A stretch of DNA of 64,000 nucleotides, from NCBI GenBank assembly GCA_022782265.1, contig JALFOM010000101.1, positions 1 to 64,000 on the forward strand. The letters are read 5' to 3'. Every line of letters begins with the position of its first letter. Within the stretch, counting starts at the first letter, position 1. The position numbers were made by a program, and so were the translations under genes. The notes beneath the pieces are model-generated. The model was not told the DNA's origin. It did no database searches and worked only from the letters and a program-made list of their open reading frames with translations. Positions 59,461-64,000 of this stretch are shown here, one piece after another. Source of the DNA: Clostridiales bacterium (GTDB lineage: Bacteria; Bacillota; Clostridia; Oscillospirales; Oscillospiraceae).

Positions 59461-60264
59461 ATGACGCTTGAAGAAAAAGCGCTGCAGCTGAGAAAGGATA
59501 TCATTGAGATGCTGTATAGGGCCCAGTCCGGCCACCCCGGCGGTTCTCTCTCCTGCATCGATGCTCTGGTTGCGCTGTATTATAATGTGATGAATGTTGA
59601 TCCGGCCAAGCCCGGCTGGGAGGATCGGGACCGCTTTGTGCTCAGCAAGGGGCACTGCTGCCCTGCGCTGTACGCCGTGCTGGCCGACAAGGGCTTTTTC
59701 CCACGGGAGGAGCTGTGGACCCTGCGCCAGCTTGGCAGCCATCTCCAGGGCCATCCGGACATGAGAAAGACCCCCGGCGTGGACGCCAACACCGGTTCTC
59801 TGGGACAGGGCATCTCCATTGCCATGGGTATGGCTCTGGCCGCAAAGCACGGCGGCAAGGGCTATAAGGTCTATACCATGGTGGGCGACGGCGAATGTCA
59901 GGAGGGCCTGGTATGGGAGGCCGCCATGGCCGCGGCCCACTACAAGCTGGACAACTTCACCGTTATTCTTGACCACAACCGTCTGCAGATCGATGGGGAA
60001 AACGACAAGGTCATGTCCCTGGGCAGCATCTGCGCCAAATTTGCCTCCTTCGGCTTCGACACCTACACGGTGGACGGGCACAATATTGACGCCATCACCC
60101 TGGCGCTGAAGATTCCCTTCACGCCTGGCAAGCCCAAATTCATCTGCTGCGAAACGGTCAAGGGCAAGGGCGTTTCCTTTATGGAGAACAACACCGGCTG
60201 GCACGGCTCGACAATAAAAACGGCGGACTATGAAGCCGCCATGAGAGAACTGGAGGTGGGCTGA
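59461..60264 (+). CDS. Transketolase, N-terminal subunit
   Basis: 267 residues corresponding to the thiamine-diphosphate pyrophosphate-binding half. SGHPGGSLS and GDGECQEGLVWEA (GDG-x-Q/E) bind the diphosphate through Mg. The companion half is the next gene; together they catalyse the two-carbon transfers of the pentose phosphate pathway. The ATG at 59461 is preceded by AGGGAGG; its stop overlaps the next start by one base (TGATG). Split transketolases are common in Clostridia and archaea. Confidence 0.93.
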   Translation: MTLEEKALQLRKDIIEMLYRAQSGHPGGSLSCIDALVALYYNVMNVDPAKPGWEDRDRFVLSKGHCCPALYAVLADKGFFPREELWTLRQLGSHLQGHPDMRKTPGVDANTGSLGQGISIAMGMALAAKHGGKGYKVYTMVGDGECQEGLVWEAAMAAAHYKLDNFTVILDHNRLQIDGENDKVMSLGSICAKFASFGFDTYTVDGHNIDAITLALKIPFTPGKPKFICCETVKGKGVSFMENNTGWHGSTIKTADYEAAMRELEVG

Positions 60265-61187
60265 TGGGTAAATCCACAAGAGAGGCCTACGGTGAGGCTC
60301 TGGCCGCCCTGGGCGCTGAGAATGAAAAAATCGTGGTTATGGACGCGGATCTCTCCGGCTCTACCAAAACCGGCACCTTCCGCAAGGCTTTTCCCGACCG
60401 TTTCTACAACTTCGGCATTGCCGAGGCAGATATGGTCTGCGCCGCGGCGGGCTTTGCCTTCTCCGGCTATATCCCCTTTGCCAGCACCTTCGCCATTTTC
60501 GGCACAGGCCGGGCCTATGAACAGATCCGCAATACCGTGGCTTACACCGGGGCCAACGTAAAAATTGCCTGTACCCACGCCGGACTGAGCGTGGGCGAGG
60601 ACGGCGGTTCCCACCAGGCGCTGGAGGATATCTCCCTCATGCGCACCCTGCCGGGCATGACCGTCTTTGTCCCCTGCGACGCGGCGGAGGCCAAAAAAGC
60701 CGTGAAGGCCGCCGCTGAGCTCCAAGGGCCGGTATATCTCCGTCTCTCCCGCCCCAACACCGACGATCTCACCGGCGAGAGCAGCCCCTTTATTCCCGGA
60801 AAGGCCAACGTCCTGCGGGACGGCGCCGACGCCGCTATTTTTGCCACCGGTCTTATGGTCGGCACCGCGCTGAAAGCGGCGGAGCTGCTGGCGCAGGAGG
60901 GCATAAGCGCCGCTGTTTTGAATTTCCACACCCTCAAGCCCATCGACGCCGAGGCCATCCTGAACTATAACGGCAAGGTTCGCGCCATCGTCACCGCTGA
61001 AGAGCATTTCACCGTGGGCGGCCTTGGCTCTGCCGTGGCGGAGGTCCTGGCCGGACATGCCGGCGCCCGCTTTGACCGGGTGGGCGTGGAGGAGCGCTTC
61101 GGCCAGTCCGGCAAGCCCGACGACCTGTTCCGGGAATACGGCCTGACAGCGGAAAATATCGCCGCAAGGGTCAAGGCTCTGCTCTGA
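60264..61187 (+). CDS. Transketolase, C-terminal subunit
   Basis: 307 residues corresponding to the pyrimidine-binding and C-terminal domains. The FGIAEADMVCAAAGFAFSGY segment contains the Glu that activates thiamine, and THAGLSVGEDGGSHQALED is typical. It forms an alpha2beta2 enzyme with the preceding subunit and is translationally coupled to it by a one-base overlap. A symmetric terminator follows. Confidence 0.93.
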   Translation: MGKSTREAYGEALAALGAENEKIVVMDADLSGSTKTGTFRKAFPDRFYNFGIAEADMVCAAAGFAFSGYIPFASTFAIFGTGRAYEQIRNTVAYTGANVKIACTHAGLSVGEDGGSHQALEDISLMRTLPGMTVFVPCDAAEAKKAVKAAAELQGPVYLRLSRPNTDDLTGESSPFIPGKANVLRDGADAAIFATGLMVGTALKAAELLAQEGISAAVLNFHTLKPIDAEAILNYNGKVRAIVTAEEHFTVGGLGSAVAEVLAGHAGARFDRVGVEERFGQSGKPDDLFREYGLTAENIAARVKALL

Positions 61188-61200
61188 CTTTACGATGAAC

Positions 61201-61240
61201 AAAAAAATCCCTCTCCGTTTTGGAGAGGGATTTTCTGATC
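61201..61240. terminator. Bidirectional terminator between transketolase and rplL
   Basis: Perfect 13-bp stem (61204-61216 with 61222-61234) with A-rich and T-rich ends and GTTTT loop, between convergent stops. Confidence 0.9.
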
Positions 61241-61252
61241 TGTAAGAATAAC

Positions 61253-61624
61253 TTACTTGATTTCGACGGTGGCGCCGACTGCCTCGAGCTGAGCCTTGAG
61301 AGCCTCTGCATCTTCCTTGGAAACGCCTTCCTTGATCTTTGCGGGAACGCCTTCCACCAGGCCCTTTGCCTCTGCCAGGCCCAGACCGGTGATGCCGCGG
61401 ACTTCCTTGATGACCTTGATCTTCTCAGCGCCGAAGCTGGTCATGACAACGTCAAACTCAGTCTTCTCTTCGACAACTGCTGCTGCGGCTGCGCCGGCTG
61501 CGGGAGCGGCAACGGCGGCTGCGGAGACACCGAAGGTCTCCTCGAGAGCGTGAACGAGCTCGCTGAGCTCGAGAACGGAAAGGCCCTTGATCTCTTCGAT
61601 CATGGCAGTGATTTTTTCACTCAT
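61253..61624 (-). CDS. rplL: 50S ribosomal protein L7/L12
   Basis: 123 residues. The N-terminal dimerisation helix pair ([22 protein letters not shown]), an Ala-rich hinge ([15 protein letters not shown]) and the C-terminal factor-binding domain ([25 protein letters not shown]) are complete. It forms the L12 stalk bound to L10 and recruits translation factors. GGAGG precedes the ATG at 61624. It is 36 bp after rplJ. Confidence 0.97.
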   Translation of the reverse strand: MSEKITAMIEEIKGLSVLELSELVHALEETFGVSAAAVAAPAAGAAAAAVVEEKTEFDVVMTSFGAEKIKVIKEVRGITGLGLAEAKGLVEGVPAKIKEGVSKEDAEALKAQLEAVGATVEIK

Positions 61625-61660
61625 TGTATTTTCCTCCAATTTAAATCTTTGTTTGCTGCT

Positions 61661-62194
61661 TTATTCGGCAGCGTCGGCAGCGGGAGCCTCCAGAGAGCCG
61701 CCCTTCTGCTCCAGAATCTGACCGAGACATACGGCCAGGCCGGTGATGGGTGCGATCATGGTGCCCAGAACCTTTGCGTACAGAGCGTCCTTGGAAGGAA
61801 GCGCGGACATTTCGGCGATCTCGACCTCGTTCAGGACCTTACCGTCCATGAAGGCTGCCTTGATGTTGAAACGCTCGTTCAGCTTCTTGCTGTAGTCGCT
61901 GAGGATACGGAAAGGAGCGATGGGGTCATTATCGGCGGTAGCCAGAGAGGTGGTGCCGTTGAGAACGGAGTCCAGCTCGTTCATTCCCAGCTTGTCCAGA
62001 GCCTTTCTGGTCAGGGTGTTCTTGACGACGGTGTACTCTACGCCTTCCTTGCGCAGCTCGGTACGAAGTGCGGTATCCTCGGCCACGGTGATTCCCTTGT
62101 AGTCAACCAGGACGCCTGCCTCCGCGTTCTTGATGCGCTCAGCCAGAGCCTCGACGATCGCCTGTTTTTCGCTCAGAACCTTTGCGTTTGGCAT
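61661..62194 (-). CDS. rplJ: 50S ribosomal protein L10
   Basis: 177 residues, normal length. It anchors L7/L12 dimers to 23S rRNA. KQAIVEALAERIKNAEAGVLVDYKGITVAEDTALR and VVKNTLTRKAL are conserved. Free L10-L12 represses this operon by binding the leader at 62230-62345. AGGTG precedes the ATG. In other genomes rplKA lies upstream; here an ECF transporter gene does instead. Confidence 0.97.
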   Translation of the reverse strand: MPNAKVLSEKQAIVEALAERIKNAEAGVLVDYKGITVAEDTALRTELRKEGVEYTVVKNTLTRKALDKLGMNELDSVLNGTTSLATADNDPIAPFRILSDYSKKLNERFNIKAAFMDGKVLNEVEIAEMSALPSKDALYAKVLGTMIAPITGLAVCLGQILEQKGGSLEAPAADAAE

Positions 62195-62229
62195 GTGTGT
62201 ATTTCACCTCCACACGAATGATCACGCTC

Positions 62230-62345
62230 ATAAAGAAAACCTCCGCATCAAAAGACGCAGAGGCACAAAAACAATCAAAAATCGGAAAATTGTTGATGTC
62301 CTCGGCAGGGTTTACGGCCTAAGCCACCTGCTGTCTTCGGAGCGC
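62230..62345 (-). ncRNA. L10 leader (ribosomal protein autoregulatory RNA)
   Basis: The leader has the characteristic L10-binding segments, CCGAAGACAGCAGGTG early and CCTGCCGAGGA after a stem. It ends in a hairpin (62240-62263 on the plus strand) followed by TTTTCTTT, an attenuator-like terminator before rplJ. Sequence and position match the known L10 leader of Firmicutes. Confidence 0.88.
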
Positions 62346-62351
62346 TCAATT

Positions 62352-62380
62352 AATATACACGAAAAAGCCTTGATTGTCAA
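62352..62380 (-). promoter_or_regulatory. SigA promoter of rplJ-rplL embedded in the upstream terminator
   Basis: Perfect TTGACA (62375-62380), 17-bp spacer, TATATT (62352-62357) on the minus strand; RNA starts near 62345. The -35 and spacer lie inside the hairpin at 62360-62390. Confidence 0.8.
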
Positions 62381-62390
62381 GGCTTTTTCG
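62360..62390 (-). terminator. Intrinsic terminator of folT
   Basis: Perfect 14-bp stem (62360-62373 with 62377-62390) with 3-nt loop. Read on the minus strand, its 3' arm ends in CTTTTTCG. It closes the folT transcript and overlaps the rplJ promoter. Confidence 0.8.
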
Positions 62391-62406
62391 CATGAGAATC
62401 TGAAAT

Positions 62407-62934
62407 TCAGGCTTTTTTCTCCCTCTTCCGGAGCTGGGTCAGCAGCGGAGGCAGGACAAAGGCATAGACCAAGGCCTTTCCCACGCAGAGGACCAGCCGC
62501 AGCAGCAGCGCGCCGGTGATCAGGGTGGGCGTGTAATAGCCGAAGATCTTTGCGTCCACGATCAGGGCCACGGTATTGATGCCCGTGACCATCAGTTCGG
62601 CCAGAACAACGATGAAAACAATCTGCCACTGGCTGAGCTGAAAATCGTGCCGGCGGGCATAAACGCCAACCACCAGGCCACAGAGCACATAGGGCAGGAT
62701 CCACAGGGGCGTGGTCACAGTAACTCCGTAGCGCAGAAGCTGGTAGATCAGCGTGCCCACCGCGCCGATGGCTGCGCCGTCCAGACCGCCGAAGAGCAGC
62801 GCGCCAATCAGAATCGGTACGCTTTCAAAGGTGATCTTCAGGTTGCCGAAGTCCAGGGACAGGTATCCCAGAGCCGCGCACATGGCGGCCAGCACGGCAT
62901 TCAGGGCTAATTGTCTTGTTTTTGTGTTGTGCAT
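62407..62934 (-). CDS. folT: Folate-family ECF transporter S component
   Basis: 175 residues with six membrane helices and the S-component fold. LDFGNLKITFESVPILIGALLFGG near the N terminus is typical of the FolT group. The tetrahydrofolate riboswitch directly upstream identifies folate as the likely substrate. It requires the shared EcfAA'T energising module, which is not in this window. AAAGGAGG precedes the ATG. Monocistronic, ending at 62360-62390. Confidence 0.9.
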   Translation of the reverse strand: MHNTKTRQLALNAVLAAMCAALGYLSLDFGNLKITFESVPILIGALLFGGLDGAAIGAVGTLIYQLLRYGVTVTTPLWILPYVLCGLVVGVYARRHDFQLSQWQIVFIVVLAELMVTGINTVALIVDAKIFGYYTPTLITGALLLRLVLCVGKALVYAFVLPPLLTQLRKREKKA

Positions 62935-62985
62935 AAAAAATCCTCCTTTCCGCTATCCGACGAAAAAGAGGCCTGCTCATTTCGT

Positions 62986-63082
62986 GACAGCGGACGCGGT
63001 AGGCACCGCAGCGGCTTTCACCGCTTTCGTCCGGCAGCAACATCCCGTCTGCCGGCACTTAACGCGCCTTCCCTACTCTGTC
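62986..63082 (-). promoter_or_regulatory. Tetrahydrofolate (THF) riboswitch
   Basis: On the minus strand GACAGAGTAGG opens the aptamer and its closing arm ends in CTGTC (P1: 62986-62990 with 63078-63082). The conserved core GCGTTAAGTG, GGGATGTTG and the second hairpin pair match the folate riboswitch consensus. The 3' part of the aptamer (CCGCTGTC) can alternatively pair with GATAGCGG just before the folT ribosome site, a possible translational switch. It precedes folT by 51 nt. Confidence 0.87.
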
Positions 63083-63099
63083 AAAATTTGTACTCGACT

Positions 63100-63128
63100 A
63101 TTGTAACCCATCTCTCCCCAGTTTGCAA
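63100..63128 (-). promoter_or_regulatory. Promoter of the THF riboswitch-folT unit
   Basis: TTGCAA (63123-63128), 17-bp spacer, TACAAT (63100-63105) on the minus strand, with the predicted start close to the 5' end of the aptamer. The rest of the gap to 63263 holds a GC hairpin (about 63151-63170) and no gene. Confidence 0.6.
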
Positions 63129-63263
63129 CAGCAAATTGCGCCGCGTATCAAATTTCCCGGGCCGGGAAATACTATCCACACGCTCAGGCAAGCGCTGATT
63201 AGTCCGGTATACCCTGCCATTTCATCAGCGTTTTCGCAGTCAGAGCGCAGATAGGAGAAGAAT

Positions 63264-64000
63264 ATGCAGGCAAAAGTGGAGATTTGCGGCGTCAATACGG
63301 CGCAGCTTCCTGTTCTGAAAGGTTCGGAGACCCGGCGTCTGCTGGAAAAGGCTCATAACGGCGATAAGGCCGCCAGGGAGCAGCTGATTTCCGGCAACCT
63401 CCGGCTGGTGCTTTCCGTTGTGCAGAAGTTTGCCAACCGGGGTGAGTGCATGGACGACCTTTTTCAGGTGGGCTGCATCGGCCTGATTAAGGCCATTGAC
63501 TGCTTCGATCTGAGCCAGAACGTGCAGTTTTCCACCTACGGCGTCCCCATGATCGCGGGTGAGCTTCGCCGCTTTCTGCGGGATCACAGCGCCATAAGGG
63601 TCTCCCGCTCCATGCGGGATACAGCCTATAAGGTGCTCCAGACCAAGGAGCGGCTGACCGCCGAACAGGGACGGGAGCCGGACATGGAGTCCATCGCCAA
63701 AGCCCTGGACATCCCCCGGCAGGAGGTGGTCTTTGCCCTGGACGCCATCTGTGACCCGGTGTCCCTTTATGAGCCTGTTTTCAACGACGGAGGCGAAAGC
63801 TCCTGCGTTATGGACCAGATTGGCGACACCCACAACACCGACGAGCAGTGGCTGGAACAGATCGCCCTGGAGGAGGCCATGCGCCGGCTCAATGCCCGGG
63901 AAAAGCGGATATTGGCCCTGCGTTTTTACGCCGGCAAGACCCAGATGGAGGTAGCAAAAGAAGTGGGCATCTCCCAGGCTCAGGTCTCCCGTCTGGAAAA
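63264..64000 (+). CDS. sigG: RNA polymerase sporulation sigma factor SigG (3' end outside window)
   Basis: At least 245 residues, open to the window edge. The N-terminal KVEICGVNTAQLPVLK is the SigG hallmark. Region 2 follows (LISGNLRLVLSVVQKFANRG, DDLFQVGCIGLIKAIDCFD, FSTYGVPMIAGELRRFLRD), then region 3 (TAEQGREPDMESIAKALDIP) and the start of region 4 with the HTH (TQMEVAKEVGISQAQVSRLEK). It directs late forespore transcription; SpoVT (10004) is a member of that regulon in Bacillus. GGAG precedes the ATG at 63264. Only the last few residues should be missing. Confidence 0.95.
   Translation, partial: MQAKVEICGVNTAQLPVLKGSETRRLLEKAHNGDKAAREQLISGNLRLVLSVVQKFANRGECMDDLFQVGCIGLIKAIDCFDLSQNVQFSTYGVPMIAGELRRFLRDHSAIRVSRSMRDTAYKVLQTKERLTAEQGREPDMESIAKALDIPRQEVVFALDAICDPVSLYEPVFNDGGESSCVMDQIGDTHNTDEQWLEQIALEEAMRRLNAREKRILALRFYAGKTQMEVAKEVGISQAQVSRLE

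Noticed and set aside
1..64000. CRISPR arrays, complete insertion sequences, prophage genes
   Set aside because: No spaced direct repeats and no transposase, integrase, capsid or terminase genes were recognised on either strand.

Overview
This 64 kb window reads as chromosomal DNA of a strictly anaerobic, spore-forming, high-GC member of the Clostridia, most likely Oscillospiraceae. The case rests on spoVT, sigG and a YtvI-type sporulation membrane protein, an oxygen-sensitive class III ribonucleotide reductase as the only ribonucleotide reductase in the window, a two-subunit transketolase, ECF vitamin transporters (BioY, FolT), a YesM/YesN two-component system and gene-dense GC-rich DNA with strong GGAGG ribosome sites. 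No rRNA, functional tRNA, CRISPR array, prophage or complete insertion sequence is visible. Species-level assignment is not possible from the sequence alone.

Layout. 1-8 kb: the end of a siroheme/4Fe-4S reductase, a class I/II aminotransferase, and a corrinoid methyl-transfer cluster: homocysteine S-methyltransferase and a RACo-like corrinoid activator on the minus strand, a DUF2284 protein, a single-chain UroD-methyltransferase/corrinoid fusion, and proC. 8-13 kb: a truncated ADP-ribosylglycohydrolase with an HD hydrolase, a nucleoside hydrolase, spoVT, an MFS transporter and an XRE/TPR regulator. 13-19 kb: rpsF-ssb-rpsR, a BlaR1/BlaI-like sensor pair with its operator, and birA with an inositol phosphatase and an EamA transporter. 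19-25 kb: a multi-hairpin repeat, a DUF4153/DUF2975 membrane-protein cluster, and a MerR-controlled flavoprotein operon. 25-33 kb: ytvI, a foldable MITE-like element, aspartokinase, PAP2 phosphatase, an esterase with a divergent AraC regulator, and a GH3 beta-glucosidase.

33-43.6 kb: a PurN-like protein lacking catalytic residues, a tightly overlapping operon (histidine phosphatase-GNAT fusion, metallophosphatase, YgiQ radical SAM, DUF1294, bioY), a duplicated palindromic terminator around a structured spacer, small membrane proteins, a CPA2 antiporter and glmS. 43.7-48 kb: anaerobic ribonucleotide reduction (nrdG, nrdD fused to a thioredoxin-like domain, trxB), preceded by two NrdR-box-like sites. 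48-58 kb: an alpha-glucan utilisation locus: GH13 oligo-1,6-glucosidase, YesN and YesM on one strand; binding protein, two permeases and an intracellular GH13 amylase divergently. 58-64 kb: HAD phosphatase, split transketolase, rplJ-rplL behind an L10 leader, folT behind a tetrahydrofolate riboswitch, and sigG running off the end.

How the parts connect. The nrdG-nrdD-trxB block looks like a self-contained dNTP-synthesis module in which TrxB may recycle the redoxin domain carried by NrdD. The YesM/YesN pair lies between glucoside hydrolases and an ABC importer that has no ATPase gene nearby, so a shared MsmK-type ATPase encoded elsewhere is expected. The corrinoid cluster holds a methyl-accepting corrinoid, a likely donor-side methyltransferase, a reductive activator and a possible homocysteine acceptor; its methyl donor cannot be told from the sequence. 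Several intergenic regions carry complex hairpin arrays that look like dispersed repeats or MITE-like elements.
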